From Cohnella fermenti (GTDB taxonomy: Bacteria; Bacillota; Bacilli; Paenibacillales; Paenibacillaceae): a stretch of DNA of 64,000 nt. Shown here in pieces: positions 1 through 7,320 of this stretch. Where the stretch lies: assembly GCF_004801405.1 (NCBI RefSeq), contig NZ_SSOB01000027.1, positions 48,062 to 112,061 on the forward strand, in the 5' to 3' direction. Both the position numbers and the translations under genes were made by a program. Below the pieces are notes generated by a model. It ran no database searches and was not told where the DNA came from. It saw only the letters and a list, made by a program, of their open reading frames with translations. How positions within the stretch are numbered: the first letter of the stretch is position 1; each line of letters starts with the position of its first letter.

Positions 1-510
1 GGCGGCTTCTTCCCGCCGCTTGTGCTGACGGCGCTGATGCAGATGACCGGCCATTACGCGATCGGCTTCATGGCGCTCTCCGAATTCGCCCTCGTCAGCT
101 TCGTGCTGGTGATCTGGACGTTCTATCAGGAGAAGCTGCGCCTCTCGTCCACGATTATCGAGAGCACGATCGAAGCGATTCTGATCACGGATGCGAACAG
201 CGTCATCCGCTCCGTCAATCCCGCCTTCACGGCGGTAACCGGCTACTCGCCGGAGGAAGTGGTCGGCAAGAAGCCGAGCGTGCTTAAATCCGGCAGGCAG
301 GGCAAGGACTTCTATGCGGAGATGTGGCAATCCATCCGGGAGAAGGGCTACTGGCAAGGCGAGATCTGGAACAGGCGCAAGAACGGGGAAGTGTACCTCG
401 AATGGCTCAACATCACGGCGATTCGCAACGATGCCGGCGAAGTGAAGTATTACGCCGGCATGTTCAGCGACATCAGCAAGGCGAGCCACGCCGCCATGAA
501 GAGCGGATAA
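1..510 (+). CDS. NarK-type nitrate/nitrite transporter C-terminus fused to a PAS domain (partial, 5' end outside window)
   Basis: The frame is open to the first base, so the gene starts outside the window. The first 40 or so residues (GGFFPPLVL near base 1, then two hydrophobic stretches) look like the last transmembrane part of an MFS nitrate/nitrite porter of the NarK family. After a short linker comes a complete PAS domain, from about residue 52 (SSTIIESTIEAILITDAN) to the typical PAC end (YYAGMFSDIS). NarK proteins normally stop after the last helix, so this is a transporter-sensor fusion. The context (fnr, ric, moco genes, nirK) supports nitrate or nitrite transport. The PAS may sense redox state or a ligand; that is inference, since no cofactor residue is diagnostic. 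The transporter call rests on a short segment. Confidence 0.72.
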   Translation, partial: GGFFPPLVLTALMQMTGHYAIGFMALSEFALVSFVLVIWTFYQEKLRLSSTIIESTIEAILITDANSVIRSVNPAFTAVTGYSPEEVVGKKPSVLKSGRQGKDFYAEMWQSIREKGYWQGEIWNRRKNGEVYLEWLNITAIRNDAGEVKYYAGMFSDISKASHAAMKSG

Positions 511-537
511 GCGTACGGCGGCGAATCTGCGGGAGCG

Positions 538-1269
538 CTATAGGCGGCACAGCTCGGCCGGGCACAGCTCGCATCGGGATATGTGCCGAAGGTAGGCTTT
601 GTCCAGGATCGTGATGAGATTGTCATGGATGGAGATGGCGCCGGCCCTTCTCAAGTCGGCGAGCATGCGGTTGACGCTCTCTCTCGCACAGCCTATGTAA
701 TCGGCCAGCTCGGAGTTGGTCAGCCTGAACGCAATGCGGGTTCCGTCATTGCCTTCGACTCCGTACGTATTGGCCAGCCGGAGGATCGTGGAGCAGAGTG
801 CGCCGGGCTTGCTCAGCATCAGAAGATCCCGCAGCTTCGTCTGGGTCAGCCGGTGCATGTAGCCCATCCACGCGGCGAATTCGACGGCCAGGTCGCCGTG
901 CTGCCAGAGAAGAACCTCCAGATCCTGGTTCTGGATGACGCCGATCTCGCACGCATCCATCGTCTGCGCGGTATAGAAATGCCTCGATTCCTGCAGGGGA
1001 TCGAGCTGCCCGATGAAGTCTCCGGCGCGGGAGAGGCCGAAAATATATTCCTTGCCGCTCTCCATCAGCTTCGTCGCCTTCACATTGCCCGATTGAACGT
1101 AGAGCAGGCGATTCGAGCGTTCGCCTTCCCGGAACAGATAGCTGCCGGCCTCCGCCGCGCTGAAGTACATGATCTGCCGCAAGCGCTCCAGATTGTCTTC
1201 CGAGAAGCAGAACGAGTTGCGCAGCGAGCGGGGCTTCGGCTGTTTAGCAATGCTGGATATAAGGGACAT
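538..1269 (-). CDS. fnr: Fnr, oxygen-sensing Crp/Fnr regulator with C-terminal Fe-S cysteines
   Basis: A 243-residue Crp/Fnr protein with an N-terminal cyclic-nucleotide-binding-like barrel (roughly residues 20-125), a dimer helix and a winged helix-turn-helix (NSELADYIGCARESVNRML). The C-terminus carries Cys233, Cys236 and Cys241 (C-x2-C-x4-C). This is the spacing of the cysteines that bind the [4Fe-4S] cluster in Bacillus subtilis Fnr, unlike E. coli FNR, whose cysteines are N-terminal. The ATG at 1269 is chosen over upstream starts because GGAGGTG lies 6 bases before it. It follows narK, as in the B. subtilis narK-fnr order, but on the opposite strand. It presumably activates the promoters with TGTGA-N6-TCACA boxes in this window. 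Its own -10 is covered by such a box (see 1324-1339). Confidence 0.9.
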   Translation of the reverse strand: MSLISSIAKQPKPRSLRNSFCFSEDNLERLRQIMYFSAAEAGSYLFREGERSNRLLYVQSGNVKATKLMESGKEYIFGLSRAGDFIGQLDPLQESRHFYTAQTMDACEIGVIQNQDLEVLLWQHGDLAVEFAAWMGYMHRLTQTKLRDLLMLSKPGALCSTILRLANTYGVEGNDGTRIAFRLTNSELADYIGCARESVNRMLADLRRAGAISIHDNLITILDKAYLRHISRCELCPAELCRL

Positions 1270-1323
1270 AAGGGCCACCTCCATGGCGTTGAGGCCAGTA
1301 TAGCAGAGCGAAGGAGGCGGAAT

Positions 1324-1339
1324 TGTGATTATACTCACC
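1324..1339. promoter_or_regulatory. Fnr-type box overlapping the predicted fnr -10
   Basis: TGTGA-TTATAC-TCACC matches TGTGA-N6-TCACA at 9 of 10 half-site bases. On the minus strand a perfect TATAAT (1333 to 1328) lies inside it and would be the -10 of fnr. A regulator bound here would block RNA polymerase, which suggests autorepression or cross-repression by the second Crp/Fnr protein. Confidence 0.6.
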
Positions 1340-1362
1340 CTTATAAAGGCATTCTTGCGAAC

Positions 1363-1378
1363 TGTGTGCTCCGTCACA
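1363..1378. promoter_or_regulatory. Fnr-type box at -41.5 of the ric promoter
   Basis: TGTGT-GCTCCG-TCACA lies inside a perfect inverted repeat, AACTGTG-N8-CACAGTT (1360-1381). Its centre (1370.5) is 41.5 bases upstream of the start expected from the -10 at 1400-1405. This is the classic class II activator position. Confidence 0.75.
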
Positions 1379-1399
1379 GTTAGTCTCGGCCGACGTTTT

Positions 1400-1405
1400 T
1401 ATACT
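1400..1405 (+). promoter_or_regulatory. -10 element of the ric promoter
   Basis: TATACT, expected start site about 1412. No good -35 hexamer is present; the Fnr box takes its place, as expected for an activator-dependent promoter. Confidence 0.65.
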
Positions 1406-1437
1406 AAGGGGAGCCTACAAGGAGAGGATGAAGCGTC

Positions 1438-2175
1438 ATGGAACAGCGATTCACGGGCGAGGAACGGATCGGGGCGATCGTGTCCGACTTCCCGGGTGCG
1501 AGCAACCTGCTCAAGGAATATCGGATTGACTTCTGCTGCGGCGGGGATCGAAGTCTGCTGGAGGCCGTCCGCAGTCGGAAGCTGGACGAGCGGGAGGTGC
1601 TGAGCCGGCTTAACGCCAGCTACGAGGCTATCCGGTCGAGAGCCGGGGAGCCGGAGCGGAATTGGCAAGAAGAGAAGATCGCGACTCTGATCGACTACAT
1701 CGTTCAGCGGCATCACGGCTATCTGCGGAAGGAGCTGCCGCTGCTGAGCGGATTCGTCACGAAGATCCTCCGGGTCCACGGCGGCGGCCACCCCGAGCTG
1801 GCTGCCGTTCATAAGATTTTCCACCAGATGAAGCTCGAGCTGGACCAGCATCTCATCGAGGAGGAGGAGACGCTGTTCCCCCTGTTTAAGCAATACGAGT
1901 CCGAGCCTGCGGCCGAGGTTCATGTCCGGGCTGTGCAGGGACTGCGCGAGCTGGAAGCGGATCACAGCTCCGTCGGGGAATACCTGAAGGCGATCCGCAT
2001 GATTACGAATGACTTCAAGCTGCCGCCCGAAGCCTGCAAGACCTACACCTTGGCCTTCCGCAAGCTGGAGGAGCTGGAGTCGGATATGTTCGAGCATGTT
2101 CATCTGGAGAACAATATTTTGTTCCCGAGGATTACTTCAGATCCCTCATCTGCTTCAGCGACTCCAGGTCGATAA
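1438..2175 (+). CDS. ric: RIC/ScdA/YtfE-type di-iron protein for repair of iron-sulfur clusters
   Basis: A 245-residue member of the RIC (YtfE/ScdA/NorA) family, which repairs Fe-S clusters damaged by nitric oxide or oxidants with a non-haem di-iron centre. The N-terminal ScdA_N part has the conserved Cys pair (DFCCGG near residue 30). The hemerythrin-like part supplies His/Glu ligands at HHGYLRKELP, HQMKLELDQHLIEEEETLFP, EADHSS and EHVHLENNILFPR. AAGGAG precedes the ATG. An Fnr box at -41.5 implies anaerobic activation. It stands next to fnr and upstream of nirK, so protection against NO made during nitrite reduction is the obvious role. Its 3' end overlaps the convergent Crp/Fnr gene by 44 bases. 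Confidence 0.92.
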   Translation: MEQRFTGEERIGAIVSDFPGASNLLKEYRIDFCCGGDRSLLEAVRSRKLDEREVLSRLNASYEAIRSRAGEPERNWQEEKIATLIDYIVQRHHGYLRKELPLLSGFVTKILRVHGGGHPELAAVHKIFHQMKLELDQHLIEEEETLFPLFKQYESEPAAEVHVRAVQGLRELEADHSSVGEYLKAIRMITNDFKLPPEACKTYTLAFRKLEELESDMFEHVHLENNILFPRITSDPSSASATPGR

Positions 2176-2827
2176 TGACGATGCGGTTGCGGTGGACCTC
2201 GAGAATCCCGTCCTTGTGCATCTGATTAAGCAGGCGATTGATCGTCTCCCGGGTCGTTCCGATCGAATTGGCGAGCTCTTGGTGGGTCATGGGCAGATTG
2301 ATCGTGATTTTGCTGCCTCTCCACACCCCGTGATGGTCGGCGAGCTGAAGCAGGAAGATCAGCACCCGGTGCTTGACGTCCTGTCCGGACAGCACCTGGA
2401 GCCGCTCCTGCAATTCCCGAATCTTGTCCCCCATCACGCGCATCATCTTGATCGCGATCGACGGGGTGCTCGTCATCAGGTGCTCGAACTGCCGGACGGG
2501 GATGGCCAGCAGATTCGTCTCGGCGATCGTCTCGGCCGTTGCCGGGTACGGGTTCTGATTAAAAAAACCGGTGTGAGGGAACATATCCCCGCTCTTCAGG
2601 AAGGAGACGATCTGCTCGTGTCCGTTCTCGTCCGTCTTATACGTCTTGACCAGTCCATTGCGAATGAAGTAGACGGCTTCCTTCTCGCTGCCTTCGATGA
2701 AGATGGTCGCTCTCCTGGGCAGGGACCGGGAGACGGTAATCTCTTCGATCCGCTGCAGCTCCCGCTCGTTCAGGTCGTGGAACAAGGGGGCCTGACGCAG
2801 GAATTCGGCAATTTTATCGGCAGTCAT
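2132..2827 (-). CDS. Second Crp/Fnr-family transcription regulator (no cysteine cluster)
   Basis: A 231-residue regulator with a cyclic-nucleotide-binding fold (about residues 10-130) and a C-terminal winged helix (THQELANSIGTTRETINRLL). The recognition helix keeps the E..R spacing typical of proteins that read TGTGA half-sites. It lacks the C-terminal cysteines of the Fnr at 538-1269, so it is not an Fe-S oxygen sensor of that type. GGAGGAT four bases before the ATG at 2827 sets the start; the open frame continues upstream without support. It is divergent from mobA and shares a TGTGA-N6-TCACT box with it. It may be an NO- or redox-responsive partner (NNR/ArfM-like role), but the signal is not visible in the sequence. 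Confidence 0.85.
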   Translation of the reverse strand: MTADKIAEFLRQAPLFHDLNERELQRIEEITVSRSLPRRATIFIEGSEKEAVYFIRNGLVKTYKTDENGHEQIVSFLKSGDMFPHTGFFNQNPYPATAETIAETNLLAIPVRQFEHLMTSTPSIAIKMMRVMGDKIRELQERLQVLSGQDVKHRVLIFLLQLADHHGVWRGSKITINLPMTHQELANSIGTTRETINRLLNQMHKDGILEVHRNRIVIIDLESLKQMRDLK

Positions 2828-2919
2828 AGCAATCCTCCATGATTCGAAGTTGAAGATCCGAAGTTTGAAGAGCCGAAGATTCTCTATATTTAAAATAATG
2901 GCATCAGGTGCGTTCGTGC

Positions 2920-2935
2920 TGTGAGCGATATCACT
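2920..2935. promoter_or_regulatory. Fnr-type box between the crp/fnr gene and mobA
   Basis: TGTGA-GCGATA-TCACT. Its centre, 2927.5, is 41.5 bases before a start near 2969 predicted from GATACT at 2957-2962, so it sits as a class II site for the moco operon. An AT-rich stretch (2886-2899) on the other side could be the -10 of the divergent regulator. Confidence 0.72.
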
Positions 2936-2956
2936 GAGCGGCCTCCCGGCGAAGAC

Positions 2957-2962
2957 GATACT
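2957..2962 (+). promoter_or_regulatory. -10 element of the mobA-moeA-ywiC-mobB operon
   Basis: GATACT with predicted start near 2969, paired with the Fnr box at 2920-2935 and without a recognisable -35. Confidence 0.5.
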
Positions 2963-3005
2963 GGTAAAAGCAACAGCGATTAAACTGAGGTTATGGAGGC
3001 TTACG

Positions 3006-3704
3006 ATGCTGGATATGGTGAAGCCGCTGCCGAGCGATGAGCGAATCGGCTTATCGGGAGTTATCCTGGCCGGAGGCCAGAATCGGAGAATGGGCCGTTC
3101 GCCCAAGGCACTGCTCTCTTATCGTCATGAGAAGCTGGTTCATCGCCAGATTCGCAAGTTGCGGACGGTCTGCTCGGAGGTTATTCTCGTAACGAACGAG
3201 CCGCGGCTCTATCTGCCCATTCTGGGCAGCCGGGTTCGGATCGTCACGGATTTCTATCCCGGGCAAGGTCCGCTGGCAGGAATTCATGCGGCGTTGTCCT
3301 TGGCACGCGAATCGAAGGCGTGGGTTGTAGGGTGCGACATGCCGTTCCTCTCGCCGCGCGCCGCATTGCTGATGGATAAGCATAAGACGGCGACGGCCGC
3401 CGATGCGGTCGTTCCTTGCATCGATGGGCGGCCTCATCCGCTGCATGCGATCTATGACAAGAATTGCGCCGAGAGAATCGCGATATGGCTCGAGACGGGG
3501 CGGCTGAAGGCCAATGAATTCCTGGAATCGGTTCGCTGCGAATGGATAACCGAGCGAACCTTCCTGAGCGAAGGAATCGACCCGCAATTCGTGCTCAATG
3601 TCAATACGCCGAACGAATACGAGCGATCGCTGCTGCTGGATCGGCAAAGGGAAGAGGGGCTGACCGTTGGAAGCTCAGATGCGGCAAAACGGCACAATCA
3701 ATGA
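3006..3704 (+). CDS. mobA: MobA, molybdenum cofactor guanylyltransferase
   Basis: This enzyme transfers GMP from GTP to Mo-molybdopterin to make the MGD cofactor needed by nitrate reductases. Visible signs are the nucleotidyltransferase motif VILAGGQNRRMGRSPKALL near residue 20, the GPLAGIHAAL segment, and the metal-binding VGCDMPFL near residue 115. The length of 232 residues is a little over the usual 195-200, with a short C-terminal extension. It is the first gene of a tight operon; the next gene begins 38 bases inside it. Confidence 0.93.
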   Translation: MLDMVKPLPSDERIGLSGVILAGGQNRRMGRSPKALLSYRHEKLVHRQIRKLRTVCSEVILVTNEPRLYLPILGSRVRIVTDFYPGQGPLAGIHAALSLARESKAWVVGCDMPFLSPRAALLMDKHKTATAADAVVPCIDGRPHPLHAIYDKNCAERIAIWLETGRLKANEFLESVRCEWITERTFLSEGIDPQFVLNVNTPNEYERSLLLDRQREEGLTVGSSDAAKRHNQ

Positions 3705-4962
3705 TAAATGGAACCGTAGGACGCTGACGCCCGCGGAGGCAACGGACCGCTTGCTGGCGTGCGTTCGTCCCCGAACCGGCTTCGAGGAGGTTCCGCTTGC
3801 CGAAGCGATCGGACGCCGTCTCGCTGTCGATGCGACAACGAAGGAGCCGATCCCGCACTTCCGGAGGGCGGGAATGGACGGCTACGCCGTGCGTCTCGAG
3901 GATGTCGCGGCGGCTTCTTCCGAGGAGCCGTGCGAGCTGGAGATCGTCGAGCATATTCCGTGCGGAGCGGTGCCCTTGCGCAAGCTCGAGCGGGGCCAAG
4001 CCGCGAGAATTATGACGGGCGGGATGGTGCCCGAAGGCGCGGACGCCGTCGTGATGCAGGAGATGGCCGAGGCGGCGTGCGGGCACGGCCGCGAATATGT
4101 CCGAATCCGGAAGGCGGACCCGCGCGGCACTCATCTTACGCCGATCGGGGAAGAAGCCGCGGAAGGGACGATTCTGCTTCGCGCCGGGCAGCTTATCGGC
4201 GCGGGCGAGATGGCTGATCTTGCGACGCTGGGAAGCTCCCGGGTGAAGGTGTTCCGGAAGCCGAGAGTTGCGATTCTGTCGACCGGCACGGAATTGCTCG
4301 ATGTCGCGGCTCCGCTCGAGCCGGGCAAAGTGCGCAACAGCAACGCCTATATGCTCGCCGCGTTGATCGCGTCGGCGGGCGGCGAAGCCGTGCCGGCCGG
4401 CACGGTGCCCGACGACTGCGACCGGGCGGAGCGCCTGCTGGGCGAGCTGCTGGCGTCGGATGCCGACGCGGTTGTGGCGACGGGCGGGGTGTCCGTCGGC
4501 GATTACGACATTATGGCCGACTACTTCCTGAGATGGGAAGGGACGACGCTGTTCAACAAGGTCGCGATGAGGCCGGGCAGCCCGACAACGGCCGGCGTCT
4601 GGAAGGAGAAGCTGCTGTTCGGCCTCTCCGGCAACCCGTCGGCGTGCTTCGTCGGCTTCGAGCTGTTCGTGCGGCCGGCGCTGCTGGCGATGCAGAGGTC
4701 GTACGCTGCCGCCGATTGGGAGTTCGCCGCCTATCTGGCGGAGGATTACTTGAAGGTGAACGCGTACGCCCGTTACGTCCGCGGCCGGGCGGAGCTTCGC
4801 GAGGGCCGGGTCGAAGCGAGGCCGATCGGCCTGGACCAGTCGAGCGCGGTTCTGTCGATCAAGGATGCCAATTGCCTGATCGTCATTCCCCCGACGAAGT
4901 CGGGCATCAGGCGGGGGGAATTGGTGAAGGCCATCCGGTTGGGAGGGGTTATCGTTCCATGA
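3667..4962 (+). CDS. moeA: MoeA, molybdopterin molybdenumtransferase
   Basis: MoeA inserts molybdate into adenylylated molybdopterin. The 431-residue protein shows FRRAGMDGYAV (about residue 58), MTGGMVPEGADAVVMQE, the MoaB/Mog-like fold start VAILSTGTELL, RNSNAYML, ATGGVSVGDYD and the LSGNPSACFVGFELFVRPAL motif. The proposed start is TTG at 3667, because GAGGGG lies 7 bases upstream; an ATG at 3679 has no clear ribosome site. It overlaps mobA by 38 bases and ywiC by 4 (ATGA), so translation is probably coupled. Confidence 0.93.
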   Translation: MEAQMRQNGTINDKWNRRTLTPAEATDRLLACVRPRTGFEEVPLAEAIGRRLAVDATTKEPIPHFRRAGMDGYAVRLEDVAAASSEEPCELEIVEHIPCGAVPLRKLERGQAARIMTGGMVPEGADAVVMQEMAEAACGHGREYVRIRKADPRGTHLTPIGEEAAEGTILLRAGQLIGAGEMADLATLGSSRVKVFRKPRVAILSTGTELLDVAAPLEPGKVRNSNAYMLAALIASAGGEAVPAGTVPDDCDRAERLLGELLASDADAVVATGGVSVGDYDIMADYFLRWEGTTLFNKVAMRPGSPTTAGVWKEKLLFGLSGNPSACFVGFELFVRPALLAMQRSYAAADWEFAAYLAEDYLKVNAYARYVRGRAELREGRVEARPIGLDQSSAVLSIKDANCLIVIPPTKSGIRRGELVKAIRLGGVIVP

Positions 4963-5696
4963 AGGCGAAGAAAATCGTCATCCCGCACGAGCACGGAGGC
5001 TGGGCGATGGTGACCGTTCCGTTCCTGATCGGGACGGTTGCCGGCGCTCCGAATGTGTGGCACATTCCGCTGTTCCTGGGTTGGTTCTTCCTGTACTTAT
5101 CTTCATATCCGCTGCTGCAAGCCGTCAAACGAAGCTCGAACAGGAGCCATTGGGTGCGTTGGGGCGTGCTGTACGGAGCGGTCGCCGTCGTCTGCCTCAT
5201 TCCGCCGCTTATCGCGATGCCGCGCCTGTTCCTGTTCGGGATTCCGCTGCTGGCGCTGCTGGCGGTCAATCTGTGGCACGCCAAGCGCCGTTCCGAGAGA
5301 GCGCTGGTGAACGACTTATGCGCCATTCTGACCTTCGCCATCGGCGGCGCCGCCGCGTACCTGCTGGGAGACGGCGATTGGGACCGCACGATGGCCGCGG
5401 TTGTCGCGTTCAGCTTCCTGTACTTCACGGGCAGCGTCTTCTTCGTGAAGTCGGTATTCCGCGAGAGGAAAAACAAGCGTTGGGCCGTCTGCTCGTACGT
5501 GTATCATGCGCTGCTGCTTGCCTTGCCGCTGGCGCTCGGATACCCTTGGATGAGCGCGGCTTATCTGTTCTCCGCCGCTCGCGCGTTCTCCCTCGCCGGC
5601 AAGCTGGTGAGGCCGATGAAGGTCGGGATCATCGAGATCGCAGGCTCCGTGCAGTTCGTGCTGCTGGCGGTATTCCTGCTTCCGATGTATGCTTGA
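4959..5696 (+). CDS. ywiC: YwiC-like integral membrane protein
   Basis: A 245-residue polytopic membrane protein opening with IPHEHGGWAMVTVPFLIG, the hallmark of the YwiC-like family; the His-Glu-His cluster next to the membrane is conserved. About seven hydrophobic segments follow. In Bacillus subtilis ywiC lies beside narK, fnr and arfM, and here it sits inside the Mo-cofactor operon, so a link to anaerobic nitrate metabolism is likely although the biochemical role is unknown. The ATG overlaps the moeA stop as ATGA. The larger open frame that begins inside moeA is not real. Confidence 0.85.
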   Translation: MKAKKIVIPHEHGGWAMVTVPFLIGTVAGAPNVWHIPLFLGWFFLYLSSYPLLQAVKRSSNRSHWVRWGVLYGAVAVVCLIPPLIAMPRLFLFGIPLLALLAVNLWHAKRRSERALVNDLCAILTFAIGGAAAYLLGDGDWDRTMAAVVAFSFLYFTGSVFFVKSVFRERKNKRWAVCSYVYHALLLALPLALGYPWMSAAYLFSAARAFSLAGKLVRPMKVGIIEIAGSVQFVLLAVFLLPMYA

Positions 5697-6220
5697 GGGA
5701 ACCAATCGGGAAGAGGGCGAAGCTGACGGACGTCATTCAAGTGGTAGGCTACAAGAACAGCGGCAAAACAACGCTGGTCGAGCATCTGGTGCGGACGCTG
5801 ACCGCGGCGGGGCTTGCTGTCGGAACGGTGAAGCATGACGCGCACCGCTTCGATGTCGACCGCGAGGGCACGGATACGTTCCGCCACCGCGAGGCGGGAG
5901 CTTGCATGACGGCGATCACGAGCGATTGCCGGACGGCGTTCATGGAGGAGCGGCCGGTCCCCCTGGAGGAGATTGTGCGCCGAATGACCGATATGGATGC
6001 GGTCGTTGTCGAAGGGTTCAAGCAGGACAACTACGCCAAGATCGTCATGCTCCGGACGCAGGAGGACGAGGAGCTGCTGCACCGCCTGACGAATGTGAGG
6101 GCTGTCGTCTCCTGGTTCCCTGGAGCGGGGGGCGGCGGGGAGCTTCCTGTTTTCCCGCTTGCGGATGCAGACGGATTGGCCAAGTGGGTGCAGGCGAATC
6201 TGCTTGCGCAGAAGCCTTAG
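5693..6220 (+). CDS. mobB: MobB, molybdopterin-guanine dinucleotide biosynthesis GTP-binding protein
   Basis: A P-loop GTPase that assists MobA. The Walker A motif is QVVGYKNSGKTTL, followed by TVKHDAHRFDVDREGTDTFRHREAGA, and a Walker B-like VVVEGFKQD. There is no ATG near the N-terminus: the choice is TTG at 5693, which overlaps the ywiC stop, or CTG at 5723, which has the better ribosome site (GGGAAGAGGG six bases upstream) and fits the usual MobB N-terminus. Coordinates use the TTG. It is the last gene of the operon; a long hairpin follows at 6243-6285. Confidence 0.88.
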   Translation: MREPIGKRAKLTDVIQVVGYKNSGKTTLVEHLVRTLTAAGLAVGTVKHDAHRFDVDREGTDTFRHREAGACMTAITSDCRTAFMEERPVPLEEIVRRMTDMDAVVVEGFKQDNYAKIVMLRTQEDEELLHRLTNVRAVVSWFPGAGGGGELPVFPLADADGLAKWVQANLLAQKP

Positions 6221-6242
6221 GGCGCGAAGCGGCGATAACGCG

Positions 6243-6285
6243 GGAACGGCGGTGCAGGGAGACTCTCCCGGGCATCGCCGTTCCT
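6243..6285 (+). terminator. Long nested hairpin after mobB
   Basis: GGAACGGCGGTGC pairs with GCATCGCCGTTCC (one G-T), and the loop carries a second small stem, GGGAG-act-CTCCC. No T tract follows, so termination is likely but not certain. Confidence 0.5.
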
Positions 6286-6373
6286 GCGTTCGGGCACCGC
6301 TGCAGGAGCGGCGCCGCTAACCTCACTTACAAACCTCTAAGCACTAGGCTCCGTATCACTGCCTCCGTATCAC

Positions 6374-6429
6374 AAACCGCAACACACAAATCGCAACACA
6401 CAAATCGCAACACTCAAACCGCAAGACAC
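6374..6429. repeat. Four 14-bp direct repeats of an AAACCGCAACACAC type
   Basis: Four back-to-back 14-base units (AAACCGCAACACAC, AAATCGCAACACAC, AAATCGCAACACTC, AAACCGCAAGACAC), purely non-coding, in the gap between mobB and the YlbF-like gene. Confidence 0.7.
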
Positions 6430-6497
6430 AAACCTCCAACCCGTCACCGGCACACCATCAGCCTCGCTCGAGCCTCGTTGTTGGAGTTTCGCGCCCG

Positions 6498-6690
6498 CAC
6501 GACGCGATTAATGTGAAATTTCACATAAAAACGAGCTGAAAGGCCCCGTATGACGCGATAAATATGAAATTTCACATAAAATGGAGCCGGAAGGCGCCGA
6601 TACATCGCGATGAATGCGAAAAATCACATAAAACCGGCTGAAAGGCGTCAATGACGACGTGATGAATGTGAAATTTCGCATAAAATCGGA
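6498..6690. repeat. Phased palindrome array, family A (core TGTGAAATTTCACA), four copies
   Basis: The cores begin at 6511, 6562, 6614 and 6666, a spacing of 51, 52 and 52. The best copy, ATGTGAAATTTCACAT, is a perfect palindrome. The others vary to ATATGAAATTTCACAT, ATGCGAAAAATCACAT and ATGTGAAATTTCGCAT, each followed by AAAA. Linkers are related to each other (GCGAT.AAT before the core). The half-sites equal those of Fnr boxes but with a 4-base spacer, not 6. The same core recurs at 31181, 31296, 62759, 62811 and near 63877. With the 14-bp repeats it fills the gene-free stretch 6221-6736. Confidence 0.85.
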
Positions 6691-6736
6691 CTGGGGAGGG
6701 GTGGCGGCAAGCGGCGATGGTTAGTTAGTGTTCGGG

Positions 6737-7159
6737 TCAATGCCCATGCCCGCCGCAGCTTCCGCCGCAGCCGCAGCCTCCCTTCGGGAGCTCGCTCGAC
6801 TCCGGAAGGCGGTTCAGTTGAACGGTTAACCGGAAGTATTGGCTGACCAGATCGTGCAACTGGTTAAACTCCCTCTGGGCATACAGGAACTTGCGGATGA
6901 CCTCGTTCTCGTACAACGCCTGCTCGGCTTGCTCGTATTCGTTCATCTCGTCGTCGGTCGGCTCTTCGTTGCGCGTCTCCATCTGTTCCAGGGCGCGGTG
7001 CTTCGCCATAAAGCTGTCGTATTGTTCAACGGAACGTTCGTCCTCGGCGAATCGGTCGATCGAGTTTCTCATGGTCTGATAGGACTCCTGCTGCAACAGC
7101 TCGGTGCAAAGCTCCTGCATTTTCTCCTTGATCAGATCCGTATCCACTTTAACGATCAT
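6737..7159 (-). CDS. YlbF/YmcA-family protein with Cys/His-rich C-terminal tail
   Basis: A 140-residue, mostly helical, acidic protein of the Com_YlbF (YlbF/YmcA) superfamily, with the characteristic long helices and QREFNQLHDLVSQYF segment. The tail after residue 127 is GGCGCGGSCGGHGH, three cysteines and two histidines. In B. subtilis the YlbF-YmcA-YaaT complex carries Fe-S clusters and tunes RNA processing; whether this paralogue binds metal through its tail is inference. It is divergent from the V4R-like gene and shares a perfect Fnr box with it; TAGAGT on the minus strand (7210 to 7205) is placed like a -10 for this gene. It therefore looks like an anaerobically expressed specialised paralogue, not the competence/biofilm YlbF. 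Confidence 0.75.
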   Translation of the reverse strand: MIVKVDTDLIKEKMQELCTELLQQESYQTMRNSIDRFAEDERSVEQYDSFMAKHRALEQMETRNEEPTDDEMNEYEQAEQALYENEVIRKFLYAQREFNQLHDLVSQYFRLTVQLNRLPESSELPKGGCGCGGSCGGHGH

Positions 7160-7231
7160 GGGTGATCCTCCTTCATTCCTCTGCTCATTGTTGTGTCGTC
7201 TCTAACTCTACAGCGATTTCGGCCGGCGAAC

Positions 7232-7247
7232 TGTGACAGGCCTCACA
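7232..7247. promoter_or_regulatory. Perfect Fnr box between divergent genes
   Basis: TGTGA-CAGGCC-TCACA, a full consensus match centred at 7239.5. TACGAT at 7269-7274 (start about 7281) puts it at -41.5 for the rightward gene, and TAGAGT on the minus strand (start about 7198) at -41.5 for the leftward one, so one dimer may activate both. Confidence 0.85.
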
Positions 7248-7320
7248 ATTCGGCCCGGGCTTCGGTGGTACGATGGGCTGGACAGCAAAGCAAAGGGCAA
7301 TTCAAGGAGGCGGTCCGCCA

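Noticed and set aside
583..1383. Long open frame on the plus strand opposite fnr
   Set aside because: It is the antisense shadow of a clear Crp/Fnr gene in GC-rich DNA.
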